Source of the DNA: Orobanche coerulescens
Taxonomy: Eukaryota; Streptophyta; Magnoliopsida; Lamiales; Orobanchaceae
Direction: 5' to 3'
Assembly (NCBI GenBank): GCA_033398695.1
Contig: CM065804.1
Location: forward strand, 33,473,001-33,537,000
DNA length: 64,000 bases
Part shown: one piece after another, positions 22,416-34,226 of the stretch
Numbering within the stretch: position 1 is the stretch's first letter
How the letters are laid out: each line of letters starts with the position of its first letter
Made by a program: the position numbers and the translations under genes
Notes under the pieces: model-generated
Databases searched by the model: none
Told to the model about the DNA's origin: nothing
Seen by the model: the letters and a program-made list of their open reading frames with translations, nothing else

Positions 22416-23738
22416 TTGGTGGGGCCGGTTGATGGCGCATGTACTTGGGACGAATTTAAAAATCTCATGTTATACCATTACTATCCGGGTCCTCTTCGCG
22501 GGGCCAAACTATCAGAATTGCTGAATCCAGACCCGTCTGAAGATGATGATGTACTATCTGTTGCCGAGAAATTCCAGGCACTTCTTCCTTTTGCCTCGAC
22601 GATTGTCCGAACGGAGGCCGATAAGATCAAATATTTTCTCAAGAGGCTTAAACCCCGAATGAGAATGCAGCTATTGAACCATCACTGTATGACCCTACCG
22701 GAGTTCATCGAGAAAGCTCTGGAGTACGAATTGACCGCGAAAGAAATTTCCAAGAAGCAACCGCAGTCCAACAACAAGAAATTCAAGAACCAGAACCAAA
22801 CTGACAACAACCGAGGAACATTCAAGAGGCCCCAACCAGTGCCAAATCTTTCTGAACGGCCACCCACGGCATCGAAGCCAACCAGATCGCAACCTCGAGC
22901 GGTGAGCCTATCTGTTGTGTGTTATAACTGTGGAGACCAGGGGCACATCAATTATAAATGCCCGAGGTCAGCCATTGCATGCCATACTTGTGGGAAGAAT
23001 GGACATCGTGCTCGTTATTGTAGGAGTGGACCAGGACGTACTCCAGCAGCACCTCATGCTCCAGTTCAGTCTTCCGTCCTGGACCGTGTACCTCCGTCCG
23101 CTTCTTACCAGACTACTGGGGCAAACAGAGGGATGGGCCATAGAAATCAAGCTGGTACATCTGGTACCGGGGCTGCAAAACCCAGAGTCTACGAGATGAA
23201 GAAGGCTGACGATCCCAAAGCCAGCATGATTGCAGGTACTCTCGAGATCCGATCTCAGCATGTCTGTGTTCTCTTTGATACTGGTGCTTCACACTCCTTT
23301 TTATCTACTTCTTGTTTGAGTCGTTTGCAATTAGATCATGTTACCAATTGTGAACCTTATATAATTGGTCTACCCGATGGTAGAAGAATTGTATTGAATC
23401 GTGAAGTGCAGAACTGTCCGATTTGCATAAACGACCGTGAGTGGTTTTCGAATTTAATTGTGGTCGATTTACCTAAAGATGAAGTGATCTTGGGTATCGA
23501 TTGGATGGATTGTCATGATGCTATACTTAGTGTCCACAAACGAATAGTGACCGTCACATCTGACGATGGTGTTGAGTGTACTTTTCAGGGTGACAATCTC
23601 AGCCGTTCCAGGAGAGTCATCAGCGCTATGAAAGCAGTGAAACTGCTTAATCAGGGGTGTATTGGCTATTGGTGTTTCATGACCAAAACAGCGGATCGAC
23701 CAGTCGAATTGGCTGATATTCTAGTAGTCCGAGACTAA
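22416..23738 (+). pseudogene. Element D gag-protease segment
   Basis: This is a 440-codon open stretch. It starts in the capsid (TWDEFKNLMLYHYYPGPLR), passes through the basic linker and holds two zinc knuckles, CYNCGDQGHINYKC (22918-22959) and CHTCGKNGHRARYC (22978-23019). It continues into the aspartic protease with the active site FDTGASHSF (DTG at 23277-23285) and ILGIDWMD. Gag packages element RNA and the protease matures the polyprotein. The frame ends at TAA (23736-23738) at the PR-RT junction, where M1 reads DYPDVFPDELP. The stretch is fairly intact but lacks a usable upstream frame. Confidence 0.85.
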
Positions 23739-23999
23739 CCAGACGTATTTCTAGATGAGTTTCCAGGCTTACCTCCACATCGTGATGTAGAGTTCAATAT
23801 TGAGTTAGAGCCAGGTACGTCCCCGCTCTCGAAAGCACCGTATCGTATAGCTCCGACTGAGATGCAAGAGTTGAAGAGCCAGCTTGAGGATCTGACGGAG
23901 AAGGGCTATATTCGACCTAGTGCGTCCCCTTGGGGAGCACCAGTGCTATTTGTACGGAATAAAGATTGATCTCTGCGTCTATGTAATGATTATCATGAG

Positions 24000-24740
24000 T
24001 TGAACATGGTAACCATTAAGAACAAATATCCATTGCCGCATATTGATGATTTATTGGATCAGCTTCAGGGAGCTGCTGTGTTTTCTAAGATTGACTTGAG
24101 GTCTGGTTACCATCAGCTGAGGATTCGTGAGTCTTACATTTCGAAGACCGCTTTTCGTACTCGCTATGGGCATTATGAGTTCGTAGTGATGCCTTTTGGA
24201 CTGACTAATGCACCGGCAGTATTCATGGAGTTGATGAATCGGGTCTTTATTAATTATCTGGATCGCTTTGTAGTCATTTTTATTGACGACATTCTGATTT
24301 ACTCTCGTGACCCTGAAGAGCATGAGCGTCATCTCCATCAGGTTCTCGATGCTTTGAGGCGGGAGCAACTTTATGGGAAATTTTCTAAATGTGAGTTCTG
24401 GATGCGTGAAGTTATCTTTCTCATACATGTTATATCAGCTGATGGGGTGCGAGTAGACCCACAGAAGATAGAAGCTATCCGAGACTGGCTACCACCAAAG
24501 AACGTGAAGGAAGTACGCAGTTTCTTGGGACTAATAGGTTATTACCAACGGTTCATAGAAGGTTTTTTCAAGATTGCCCAACCGATGACTAATCTGTTGA
24601 GGAAGTATAAGAAGTATTTATGGTCAGAGGCATGTCAATGGAGTTTTGATGAACTCAAGAGTCGGTTGATTTCGGCACCTATTTTGGTTCTACCGAAAGG
24701 AACGGAAGGATTCGTGGTGTATAGTGACGCGTCTAAATAG
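24000..24740 (+). pseudogene. Element D reverse transcriptase segment
   Basis: This is 246 codons of Ty3/gypsy [52 protein letters not shown] and the catalytic FIDDILIYS (FIDD at 24279-24290). The connection to RNase H follows and ends at VVYSDASK with a TAG in place of Gln. Upstream, 23739-23999 holds the remaining RT N terminus ([15 protein letters not shown] region) but contains stops, including TGA in KDxSLRL. RT would copy genomic RNA in Gag particles. Confidence 0.85.
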
Positions 24741-24758
24741 GGCCTTGGATGTATACTA

Positions 24759-25565
24759 ATGCAGAACGAGAAGGTGATCTCCTATGCATCAAGACAGCTA
24801 CGACCTTACGAGGTCAACTATCCCACCCATGATTTGGAACTTGCATCCGTGGTGTTTGCTTTAAAAATTTGGCGTCACTATCGGTATGGAGTTACCTGTC
24901 AGATTTTTACCGATCACAAGAGCCTGAAGTATATTTTTAATCAGAAGGAGTTAAACATGAGGCAGAGAATGTGGCTAGAACTCATCAAAGATTATGATAT
25001 CGAGATCCTTTATCATCTGGGCAAAGCAACTGTAGTTGCCGACGCTTTGAGTCGTAGAACAGTACAGGAGCATATGCTTGCCCACTTGACGGTTCAGAGA
25101 GAATTGCAGTTAGAGTTGGTGAGGCTGGAAATTGAAGTCTGGTTACAGCGTATTCAGGGACAACTCTGCACACTTGAGATTTCATCGTCCCTTGAGGATA
25201 TAATTAGATCGAAGCAGGTTACAGACCCATTCTTATCTCGAGTTCGGGATGAAGTAACTCAAGGGAAAGCCCCTGGATTTGTGATCCACGAGGATGGATT
25301 GATACGCTTAAGGAATCGAGTTTGTGTACCCGCAGATAATGAATTGAGGAACTCTATCCTGAGAGAAGCTCATACTACCCCGTACTCCATTCACCCGGGG
25401 TCTAGCAAAATGTATAAGGATTTGAAGCAATATTATTGGTGGGGGAGTATGAAATGTGAAGTTGCAGAGTTCGTTTCGAGGTGTTTAACCTGTCAACAGG
25501 TTAAGATTGAGCATCAGCGACCCGCAGGAATGCTGAAGCCGCTCCCGATTCCCGAGTGGAAATAG
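24759..25565 (+). pseudogene. Element D RNase H and integrase N-terminal segment
   Basis: 268 codons. RNase H features are [20 protein letters not shown] and [12 protein letters not shown], then LSRR and a linker. Next is the integrase HHCC zinc-binding region ([18 protein letters not shown] through [17 protein letters not shown]). It stops at TAG (25563-25565) where intact copies have Trp, in [12 protein letters not shown]. The frame is shared with the preceding and following pieces, so only point nonsense changes separate them. Confidence 0.85.
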
Positions 25566-25577
25566 GAGGACATATCA

Positions 25578-26330
25578 ATGGATTTTATCACTAGCTTACC
25601 GACAAGTCGTCGAGGGATGAATACGATTTGGGTGATTGTGGACCGTTTAACCAAATCAGCCCACTTATTGGAGATAAAATACACATGGGTACCCGAGAGA
25701 TTGGCCCAGCTATTTATCAAAGAGATTGTAAGATTACATGGTACCCCCAAGAGTATTGTATCAGATCGTGACGGGTGATTCGTGTCACATTTTGGAAAGC
25801 AGTTCATCGTGCGATGGGTATGCAATTGAACTTCAGCACAGCATTTCATCCGTAGACTGATGGTCAGACTGAGAGGACTATCCAGACACTAGAGGATATG
25901 TTGAGGGGGTGCGTTCTTGATTGGGAGGTCCAACTACCTTTGGTGGAATTCACCTATAATAGTAGCTGGCACGCTTCGATTCAGATGGTACCTTATGAAG
26001 CATTGTATGGCCGTCGTTGTAGATCCCCTATGTGTTGGGACGATATGTCTGAATCTTTGGGTACGGAACCCGATATGTTGTTAGCTGCCCGTGAGAAGAT
26101 CGCTCTGATTAGGAGTCGTTTCTTGACGTCTCAAAGCCGATAGAAGTCATATGCAGACAACCGTCGGCGACCACTTGAGTTCGAGGTCGACGACCATGTA
26201 CTTATGAAGGTGTCCCCTACTCGAGGTTTTTTTCGTTTTGGGAAGAGAGGCAAGTTGAGTCTGAGGTATGTCGGGCCGTTTAAGGTTTTGGAACGAGTAG
26301 GCGATCTAGCCTATCGCCTGGCATTGCCAC
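25578..26330 (+). pseudogene. Element D integrase core, cut by element H
   Basis: Integrase catalytic core pieces are [27 protein letters not shown] (25578-25778), then a stop and frame changes around 25775-25860. LEDMLRGCVLDWEVQLPLVEFTYN (25898-26143) and VKVSPTRGFFRFGKRGKLS with RVGDLAYRLALP (26204-26330) follow. Coding similarity ends exactly at 26330, where H's LTR begins. The chromodomain tail expected next is not in the window. Confidence 0.8.
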
Positions 26331-26942
26331 TGATAAGTGTCAGTTTTGTACACTTATCCATAGTTTGTATCGATAAAATTCACCCATAATTGAACTAGTC
26401 TACTCATTTTTTGCTTTTAATTTATTAGTTTTAATAATTTTATTTTTATCGGATGATGATCGGATTAAATAACTGAATTACTCAAGAAACAACATGTTTA
26501 ATAAATATTCTCTTTATTGAATTTTGATATATTCATGTTGTAGGGCTTTCCGAGACGAATTCGGCAGTCTTTCCGGATTCAAAATCAGAGTTTTATATCA
26601 AAAGTTATCATTCGAAGAAGATGTGGGGCAAAAACGCAAAGTCTGAGAAATTCTGGGCCGAAAACATAACTATCCAAGCTTCAAATGAGCAAATTTTCGA
26701 AGCCACGTTACGGCCTTAACATTCAGGAGTTACAGCCGTAAGTCACCCTTGTTACGGCCGTAACTCCTGAATGTTACGGCCGTAACTCTTGACAGATTGC
26801 TATGATTTGTCTAATTTTTTATACTTTTTGTGTATTATTGAGGGGATGGCTGGCATTGATCCGATCTAATGTAATAATGCTGGAGTTTTGGAGCTATTAG
26901 ATGACTTTAGGTGTATAAATAGACCCCTTAGATCCTTCATCA
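26331..26942 (+). mobile_element. Left LTR of element H, first part
   Basis: TGATAAGTGTCAGTTTTG at 26331 abuts element D's integrase and is repeated at 40830, where it follows a polypurine tract; this defines the LTR start. The copy is interrupted at 26943 by element E and resumes at 36613. The two H LTRs share almost all bases over the compared 700 bp, with scattered substitutions. Confidence 0.85.
26708..26922 (+). promoter_or_regulatory. 22-bp-phased TTACGGCCGTAA array and TATA box of LTR H
   Basis: Four dyads start at 26708 (TTACGGCCTTAA), 26730 (TTACAGCCGTAA), 26752 and 26774 (both TTACGGCCGTAA), exactly 22 bp apart. In the right LTR all four are perfect (41207, 41229, 41251, 41273). 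TATAAATAG lies at 26914. Element E is inserted 29 bp after the start of this TATA box, so it separates the promoter from H's genes. Confidence 0.75.
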
Positions 26943-27092
26943 TGTAATACCCGCGATTTCTGTTATGTATTTAGAACTTGTGACATTGTTATTGTTGCAC
27001 TTTTATCTGAGTATTATTCTCCGTATTTCATAATCCGATGTTGTTGAACGTATGATTTCATGAATGTGATGAAAATTGTGATTCTGCGCATG

Positions 27093-27408
27093 TAGCGCAC
27101 GCTATCGACTATGTGTAGCGTACGCTAAGTTGGATCCATAGCGCACGCTGTGCATGACCTTAGCGCGCGCTATACGTAGTCAGCATGATTGAGACGTGGG
27201 GTAGGTGAGATCAGGCCGGGGATCTTGGTTGGATTGTGTCGGGATGAACCTGGACGGCTTTCGGGAAAAGCCAAGTCAATGCCTTAGCGCACGCTACTGA
27301 CATGAGAGTAGCGCACGCTAAGTGCTGAGTACAGTGAAGTCAGTGAGCCGTTAGCGCACGCTACGAGCATGTACTAGCGCGCGCTAATAACCATTTCCTA
27401 TAAATAGG
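27093..27408 (+). promoter_or_regulatory. Phased palindrome array and TATA box of element E
   Basis: TAGCGCACGCTA-type dyads start at 27093, 27116, 27139 and 27161; 27285 and 27309; 27352 and 27375. TATAAATAGG starts at 27399, 24 bases after the last. The 4+2+2 layout parallels A, B and D. The same array stands in the 3' LTR at 34377-34692. Confidence 0.75.
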
Positions 27409-28092
27409 ACATCATCCTTTTCGTAATTTCAGTTCTTTCTTCTCCCACATCCGAATCCTTATACTTAGAGTATTACTCTCTACATCCTAGACACTTCATA
27501 TCAGCATCCTAGCTCGTGTTGAAGATTGTAGATCATTGAGGATTGGTGTTCAAGCCTTCGATGTTGGATTGCTTCGATTTCCTCCTTGTTCTTCACCACT
27601 TTGAGGTAGGTGATTCTTCACCAATACTAGTAGTGTTCTAAAGGACGTTTGATCATGTTTTACTAGTCAGTTATTTCGTTTATAATCGAACATCACGTGT
27701 TAGAAGGATAGTTTTGACGTATCGGCACTTATTCTTCGTGTAATCCTTTGAACCTTTTTAGTATATGGACTCCTAAGCATATTATGTATCTTCAAACCGA
27801 TCATGACCAATATATGAAGATTACCTAGTTCGTATGTTTTACGTAACGAATCATATGTTTTGGGACTTGGAATAAACGGAACTTAGAATATTTTCTTGAA
27901 GATCAAGATGAATGATGGTGTAGTGATGATGATACGAATCCTTGTATCTCGTAGTCGTTTAATCCGTATAGAACTTTCACAAACCTTATGAGCATGATAT
28001 GCATGGGGATGACATGTATTATCACCATAGAATTCATGAGTTCATCACCATTAGATCTAGTTTTCTGCCAGTAGTAATCTGCCATGCACGGT

Positions 28093-28307
28093 TAGCGCAC
28101 GCTAACATACGTAAGTTAACGTGCGCTATCGGGGATAAGCTAACGCACGCTACGTTTGGTACGTAACGTACGTTATGATATCAGCCGAGTCAGTCGGCTG
28201 GTCAGAGAGAACTGTCAGTCCATGGCTAGCGTACGCTAGGCTTAGACGATAGCGTACGCTAACAGGCAGGCTTAGCGCACGTTACGTAGAGTACGTAGCG
28301 TACGCTA
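28093..28307 (+). promoter_or_regulatory. Second palindrome array of element E (downstream of TATA)
   Basis: Dyads start at 28093, 28117, 28141 and 28164, then 28227, 28250, 28273 and 28296: two groups of four with 23-24 bp steps. They lie about 700 bp past the TATA box, in sequence expected to be transcribed. They are repeated at 35377-35591 in the 3' LTR with few changes. Confidence 0.7.
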
Positions 28308-28675
28308 AGTGGTTCAGGCAGATTGTATATTTTGAGCTTTTGGCCGTAGACCGAATTGTTAGGCCATCGTTCGACTTGAGATGATTTGTATATCATTTCT
28401 TTTGTTAAGGTTCGAGCTTGCTACGTTGATCGAAGGAGGCGGCCTTCGAGTGTGTTGAGATCATTGAAGTGTCTCGTTCTTGCCATCTTCGAGGCAAGTA
28501 TCATAATATGTTAATATTGGTATTTTGAGCATGCGTGTGATTATTCATGTTGTTGAACATGAGATTTATTTCGTTGAATTGTCATGATATTCGTTATCTA
28601 GTGTTGTATGTTCATGTTGATGGACATGGCGATTTGGCATATATGTATGCATGAGTTATGTTGTGTTTGTTGTGC

Positions 28676-28842
28676 GATCTATGCTGAGGGCGCTGGATCG
28701 GATGTCCACCTCGTGTTGGTCCGACGGGATCATCTTGGGATCTAGGCTGAGGGCGCTGGATCATTGGACGAGTTATTTCCACCTCGTGTTGGTCCGACGG
28801 GATCATCTTGGGATCTATGCTGAGGGCGCTGGATCATTGGAA
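28676..28842 (+). repeat. Direct repeats, ~70-bp unit, in the E LTR
   Basis: ATCTATGCTGAGGGCGCTGG and CCACCTCGTGTTGGTCCGAC alternate two to three times. The 3' LTR copy is at 35960-36126. Open frames here reflect the repeat, not a gene. Confidence 0.75.
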
Positions 28843-29566
28843 TACCCATGCTATGTTAATGGAATCTTGTGGATTCGCATTATCGGATTCCGGTAGCGGA
28901 AGTCCGTGTGGTGTATCTTGTTATGTATTGTTGATGCATATTTGATTTGTTTAAATGATACTTGTACTAGCATCGTTTTGCTAACCCCTTCGGGGGTGGA
29001 CATTTGTTTTGATGTTCAGGTAGCCGAGGAGCAGGGAAACAGCCACAGTACCGACGTGACGACGAAGGGGTTCAGTGATGTTTGATGTTGTTGGTGATTT
29101 GTTTTCTTGGTTTGATTTCAGTACTCGAGTACGCGTGTCTTATTAATATCATTTCGATAGGGTTGTATTAATTACTCGTTGAACCAGTTGTACGGTTTTT
29201 TAAACTTGAATTTCCGTGATATTGATGTTCTTTATTTACACTTCTTTTAAAAATTAGCCTTGTAAATCCTTACTTAAAGGGTTTACGACGCTGTAATTAT
29301 TCCGAATATCTCGGGGTGTTACAGAATATGGTATCGGAGCCAAGATTCATGGATATCTTGGAAGTCGGGTTTTTAGTTGGGTCTGTTTACGTTATTGATT
29401 TACGAGTCGTTCGTAACATCACTGTTCAGCCAAAAGTCGTCATGTGGACCGTGGTTGTAAGTCTCCTAATCTCTTATACTACCGTTTTATTTATTACTGT
29501 TTGTGAGTATTGACGGGCTTTATTTCGAAAACTTTATCCTGGATATTGAGGAATTGTGTTTACAGT

Positions 29567-30923
29567 ATGTTGAGAGGAGGACGTGGACGCGGACGCGGTC
29601 GTGGACGCGGACGGGGTAACATGAGACAGGAGGATTCCGCAACTACCCTGCACTATCGCTAGTCGAACCGATTCCCATTCTGGAGGGCAGCAAGGATCAG
29701 CGAATGACGACGCAAATCCTAACATGCCGGGAGTGATTCAACAGGTGGTGGCGCAGATAAACCAGTTCGCCCAGGTAGTCGACCGCATGCAGACGGCGAT
29801 GGGACAGCAGCACCACGAGGATAACCGGGGAGACAGATGGCTTGCTGAGGTGGTCAAATTGCACTCGCCAAAATTTGACGGATCTGCTGAGGCACTTACT
29901 TGGGATCACTGGCTTAAGGAGTTAGAGAAGATATTCGCGGGTCTTAACTGTCCCGAGGACCGGAAGGTTACCATTGCCCAGTATTTTCTGACTGGGGAGG
30001 CCTTTGATTGGTGGGAAGCTATTCGACCCGAGGATCATAATCCGGACTGGACGGAATTCAAACTAATGATGGAAGCACAGTATTGTCCTCGTCCAGTTAG
30101 AGAGGCAAATATCCGAGAGTTTTTCTCACCACAGAGTTCGGAAGCATCTGTGACAGATATAATCAAAACTTTTAATCATCAGCTGACTTGTGTGCGACAC
30201 TTGGTCAGAACGGAGGCAGAAAAGATTTTTCATTTCGATATGCGGATGAAGCCGGAGATTCAGCAGTACATGTCCGAGTTCGAGTGTACTACGTTGCGAC
30301 AGTATCAAGACAAAGCGCTGGCCTATGACATGAAAGAGGCGGCGGTGGAGAAATCAGTGGAAGCAAAGAAGCAGAGGGTGACCGGCAACTTTTCAGAAAA
30401 CAAGAGTGGTGGGCCCCGCAAGGGCCAGTCTTCCTTTTATTCGGCTAGGAAACCTCCACATCCATCTAGAGGCGGAAAGAAGTTCCGAACTACATCAGCA
30501 GTTTCGGACGCATCAAAGAAATGCTACAATTGTGGTCGAACAGGGCATATTCGACGTGATTGTCCCGCATCTTCTGTGACTTGTTACGATTGTGGACAAG
30601 AAGGGCACCGTGCGGCCTTCTGTGGAGCTGCTACTAGATCTTTTGGTACTCGCACTCCAGCGCCAGTTCCGAAGGAGACAAGTGTGAACCAGACGCAGCA
30701 GAGTGGATTTCAGCAGCAGAACGTTGGGAAGAGAGAGACATCCGATCTTTGGGTCCGTTCCTCCGCGCCTGTACGAGATGAGGAAATCGACGATCGTAAC
30801 ACCGTTGTTGCATCAGTACGATTCAGATCCTTTTGCAACCAGCTAGTGTTTTATTCGATTAGGAGCTACACATTCTTTCGTATCATCAACCGTAAATCGT
30901 TTAAAAATCACGTGCTTATTTGA
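29567..30923 (+). pseudogene. Element E gag (frameshifted near both ends)
   Basis: The gag start is at 29567 with an N terminus of repeated RG dipeptides. A shift before 29660 leads into the main open frame 29724-30923 (399 codons). This holds the retrotransposon gag capsid (HWLKELEKIFAGLNCPEDRK, GEAFDWWEAIRPE), a basic linker and zinc knuckles CYNCGRTGHIRRDC and CYDCGQEGHRAAFC (about 30522-30615). Past about 30770 the listed frame has left the protease frame. Near 30850 a one-base loss falls right at the protease active site, turning the expected Asp-Ser/Thr-Gly into a stop in its own frame. Gag is the RNA-packaging shell protein. Confidence 0.85.
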
Positions 30924-30939
30924 TTGTGAACCATATGTT

Positions 30940-31353
30940 GTGGGTTTGCCGAGTGGAGAGAGAATTGTGGGAACCCTAGAGGCTAGAGATTTTCCAGTAT
31001 CTATAGGAGGGAGAGATTGGCCATCGAATCTTATTGTAGTTGACATCTACGGTGACGATTTAATTCTCGGAGACGATTGGCTCAACCGTTATGGAGCTAT
31101 TCTGAATTACCGAGAGAGAGTCATTTTTATCATTGCTGATGACGGATCTGAACACTTATTCCGAGGATGGAGACCGGGAAGCTCGGGAAAATTGATCAAA
31201 GCAATGAAAGCCGTGAAATTACTGAAGCAAGGATGTCATGGACTTTGGTGTTATGCCATGAGGAAAGAGGAAGGAGTAGAGCTCTCGTCTATTTCAGTTG
31301 TGAATAAGTTCTCAGATGTATTTCCTGACGAACTACCTGGGTTACCTCCGTAG
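30940..31353 (+). pseudogene. Element E protease C-terminal segment
   Basis: 137 codons: GLPSGERIVG, DWPSNLIVVDIYGDDLILGDDWL, AMKAVKLLKQGCHGLWCYAM and FSDVFPDELPGLPP. This is the part of the Tekay protease after the active site plus the PR-RT linker. It ends at TAG (31351-31353), where M1 reads Gln ([15 protein letters not shown]), so one nonsense change separates it from RT. Confidence 0.85.
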
Positions 31354-31359
31354 AGGGAA

Positions 31360-33528
31360 GTGGAATTCACTATCGAATTAGAGCCTGGAGCAGCTCCTAT
31401 TTCCAGAACACCATACCGCATGGCGCCAACCGAGATGTATGAACTCAAGAAGCAACTGGAGGAATTGTTACAGAAGGGTTATATTCAACCTAGCGTTTCT
31501 CCTTGGGGAGCGCCCGTTCTCTTTGTCCGGAAGAAAGACGAATCCCTCCGACTGTGTATTGATTACAGGGAGCTCAACAAGATGACGATCAAGAATAAGT
31601 ATCCTAAACCTCGGATCGACGACTTGTTTGATCAACTGCAAGGGGCAAGGGTATTCTCGAAGATTGACTTGCAATCAGGATACCATCAGTTGAGAATTAA
31701 GGAATCGGATATACCGAAGTCTACTTTCAGGTCCCGGTACGGGCATTATGAATTCGTAGTGATGCCGTTTGGGCTTACCAATGCTCCTGCGGTATTCATG
31801 CAATTGATTAATCGAGTATTCTTGGAATACTTGGATAAATTTGTGGTCGTCTTCATTGATGACATCTTGATATATTCGAAGGACGCAGAGGAGCATGCCG
31901 AACATTTACGTGTGGTTTTGAGCACCTTGAGGAAAGAACAGCTGTATGCAAAGCTTTCAAAATGCGAGTTCTGGCTCAGGGAGGTAATTTTCCTTGGGCA
32001 TGTGATATCATCTGACGGAGTTCAGGTGGACCCGAAGAAAGTCGAAGCAATCTTGGAATGGGAAGCTCCTAATAACGTGAAAGAAGTCTGGAGTTTCTTA
32101 GGACTTGCTGGATATTATCGCCGCTTTGTAGAGGGATTTTCCAAAATTTCTCGTCCGCTCACTCAGCTGTTACAGAAAACTCAAAAGTTTAAGTGGGGTG
32201 AGAAATGCCAGGCTGGTTTTGATGAACTTAAGAAGAGACTGACGACAGCACCTATATTAGCATTACCAGATGGAACGGATGGATTCATGGTGTACAGCGA
32301 CGCTTCAAATCAGGGTCTGGGATGTGTGTTGATGCAAAGAGATAAGGTGATTTCCTATGCTTCTCGGCAGTTGAAACCATACGAGGTTAATTACCCGACT
32401 CATGATCTGGAGCTAGCAGCTGTAGTCTTTACTTTGAAAATTTGGAGACATTATTTGTACGGCACTCATTGTCAGATCTTCACCGATCATAAGAGCCTCA
32501 AGTACATTTTCAGTCAGAAAGAATTAAACATGAGGCAGAGAAGGTGGCTGGAATTGATCAAGGATTACGACTTGGAGATTCTCTATCATCCGTGGAAAGC
32601 AAACGTAGTAGCCGATGTTTTGAGCCGTAAACCTGTTTCTCTTCGAGTGTTGGAAGCACTTACATCCCAAACCAGCATTCAACGGGAACTGATCCGCGAA
32701 GGGATTGAAGTATGGGCACCAGGAATCCAAGGGCAACTATATGTGATGGAACTGACTTCATCACTAGTCGAGGAGATCAAATCTAAGCAGTTAGACGATT
32801 CTCTGATCCTTCGATTATGTGATGAAGTAAAGAAAGGAAAAGCCCCAGGGTTCGTGATACAAGATGATGGAGTTCTGAGGTTCCAGAGTCGACTTTGCGT
32901 TCCCGGTGATGATGATTTGAGACGGACTATTCTGAAGGAAGCTCACAGCGCGCCCTATTCTATTCACCCGGGCAGCAGTAAGATGTATAAGGATTTAAAA
33001 CAAAATTTCTGGTGGGGGAATATGAAGAAGGACGTAGCAGAGTACGTTTTGAAGTGCTTGACTTGTCAGCAAGTTAAGATTGAACATCAGCGACCTGCCG
33101 GAATGTTAAGGCCGCTTCCGATCCCTAAATGGAAGTGGGAGGACATCTCGATGGATTTCATCACCAGTATGCCAAGGACTAGAACGGGAATGAACATGAT
33201 TTGGGTTATAGTTGATCGACTAACAAAGTCGGATCATTTCCTAGGAATTAAAGATACATGGGGACCCGAGAGATTGGCGCGAGTATTTATTGCGGAGATA
33301 GTCAGATTGCATGGGACGCCGAAGACCATTATTTCGGATCGAGATGGTCGCTTCGTGTCACATTTTTGGAAGGCAGTTCATAGGGCTTTGGGGACTAAGC
33401 TCCACTTTAGCACAGCTTATCATCCCCAAACGGACGGTCAGTCCGAAAGGACTATACAAACCGTAGAAGACATGCTTAGAGCTTGTGCATTGGATTGGTC
33501 AACTGATTGGGAAGTTCACTTGCCTTGA
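31360..33528 (+). CDS. Element E reverse transcriptase - RNase H - integrase
   Basis: 722 codons, the longest open frame in the window. RT covers about residues 1-280, with [43 protein letters not shown] and catalytic FIDDILIYS (FIDD at 31852-31863). RNase H covers about residues 305-430 ([24 protein letters not shown]). The integrase HHCC zinc region is at about residues 525-575 ([13 protein letters not shown] ... CLTCQQVK) and the integrase core follows ([47 protein letters not shown]). The frame ends in HLP because one T is missing at about 33526. It copies and integrates element DNA. It lacks its own start and would be made as part of a Gag-Pol precursor. Confidence 0.9.
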   Translation: MEFTIELEPGAAPISRTPYRMAPTEMYELKKQLEELLQKGYIQPSVSPWGAPVLFVRKKDESLRLCIDYRELNKMTIKNKYPKPRIDDLFDQLQGARVFSKIDLQSGYHQLRIKESDIPKSTFRSRYGHYEFVVMPFGLTNAPAVFMQLINRVFLEYLDKFVVVFIDDILIYSKDAEEHAEHLRVVLSTLRKEQLYAKLSKCEFWLREVIFLGHVISSDGVQVDPKKVEAILEWEAPNNVKEVWSFLGLAGYYRRFVEGFSKISRPLTQLLQKTQKFKWGEKCQAGFDELKKRLTTAPILALPDGTDGFMVYSDASNQGLGCVLMQRDKVISYASRQLKPYEVNYPTHDLELAAVVFTLKIWRHYLYGTHCQIFTDHKSLKYIFSQKELNMRQRRWLELIKDYDLEILYHPWKANVVADVLSRKPVSLRVLEALTSQTSIQRELIREGIEVWAPGIQGQLYVMELTSSLVEEIKSKQLDDSLILRLCDEVKKGKAPGFVIQDDGVLRFQSRLCVPGDDDLRRTILKEAHSAPYSIHPGSSKMYKDLKQNFWWGNMKKDVAEYVLKCLTCQQVKIEHQRPAGMLRPLPIPKWKWEDISMDFITSMPRTRTGMNMIWVIVDRLTKSDHFLGIKDTWGPERLARVFIAEIVRLHGTPKTIISDRDGRFVSHFWKAVHRALGTKLHFSTAYHPQTDGQSERTIQTVEDMLRACALDWSTDWEVHLP

Positions 33529-33992
33529 TCGAGTTCACCTATAACAATAGTTGGCATGCTTCTATTAAGATGGCACCATTTGAAGCTTTATACGGGAGGA
33601 GATGCCGATCACCCTTGTGCTGGAATGATTCTTCGGATTTGATCGGGATGGAACCGGAATTGATAATTCAGACTCAACAGAAGATAGCTTTGATTCGAGA
33701 AAGACTGTTGACTGCCCAGAGTCGAGAAAAGTCTTACGCAGACGTACGTCGTCGTCCTCTAGAGTTCGACGTTGGGGAACATGTACTATTGAAGGTGTCT
33801 CCTACACGAGGGATTTTCCGTTTTGGGAAAAAGGGTAAGCTAAGTCCGAGATATATCGGACCATTCGAGATCCTCGAGAGTTGGAGATTTAGCATACAGG
33901 TTGGCCTTACCGCCATCGCTGAGTCACGTTCACAATGTGTTTCACGTATCCCAATTGCGGAAGTATGTACTGGACCCCAGTCACGTCATTGA
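33507..33992 (+). pseudogene. Element E integrase C-terminal segment
   Basis: 161 codons continuing the integrase in a shifted frame: [30 protein letters not shown], then KSYADVRRRPLEFDVGEHVLLKVSPTRGIFRFGKKGKLSPRYIGPFEILE, the GPY/F-type module of Ty3/gypsy integrases. Near 33870 two bases are missing and the frame drifts into nonsense, while the true frame continues at 33901. Confidence 0.85.
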
Positions 33993-34191
33993 TTTCGACG
34001 AGATCGAGATAGCTAATGATGGCACCTTCGAAGAGAGACCAATCAAGATACTTGATAGTCGGATCAAACAGTTGAGGAATAAACCAATACACTTGGTTAA
34101 AGTACAATGGTCACGACACGGAGTCGAAGAGGCCACTTGGGAAACAGAGGACAATATGAAGACTAGATATCCGGAGTTGTTTTCATCTTAA
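33901..34191 (+). pseudogene. Element E integrase tail with chromodomain-like end
   Basis: 96 codons: VFHVSQLRKYVLDPSHVIDF, EERPIKILDSRIKQLRNKPI and then LVKVQWSRHGVEEATWETEDNM...YPELF. The last stretch is the truncated chromodomain of the chromovirus lineage (the W and ATWE positions are kept), thought to guide integration into heterochromatin. The stop is followed within 40 bases by the PPT and the 3' LTR. Confidence 0.85.
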
Positions 34192-34226
34192 GTTTCGGGA
34201 CGAAACTTCTTTTTAGGAAGGAAGGA

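Larger units (their letters stand above)
26943..29323 (+). repeat. Element E 5' LTR
   Basis: TGTAATACCC...GGGGTGTTACA. It contains two palindrome arrays (27093-27386 and 28093-28307), TATAAATAGG at 27399, a direct-repeat block (28676-28842) and a terminal stem GTAAATCC/GGGTTTAC (29262-29286). No gene is seen; the 81- and 64-codon ORFs near 28650 lie in the repeat block. Confidence 0.95.

Noticed and set aside
24051..24428. Minus-strand 125-codon ORF across the D reverse transcriptase
   Set aside because: A shadow of the RT reading frame. The same shadow appears opposite RT in E (31675-31905) and M1 (46738-47019).
28612..28896. ORFs of 64 and 81 codons, also found at 35896-36180
   Set aside because: They lie in a direct-repeat block of the E LTR and are duplicated only because LTRs are duplicated. 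They overlap antisense to each other and lack domains.
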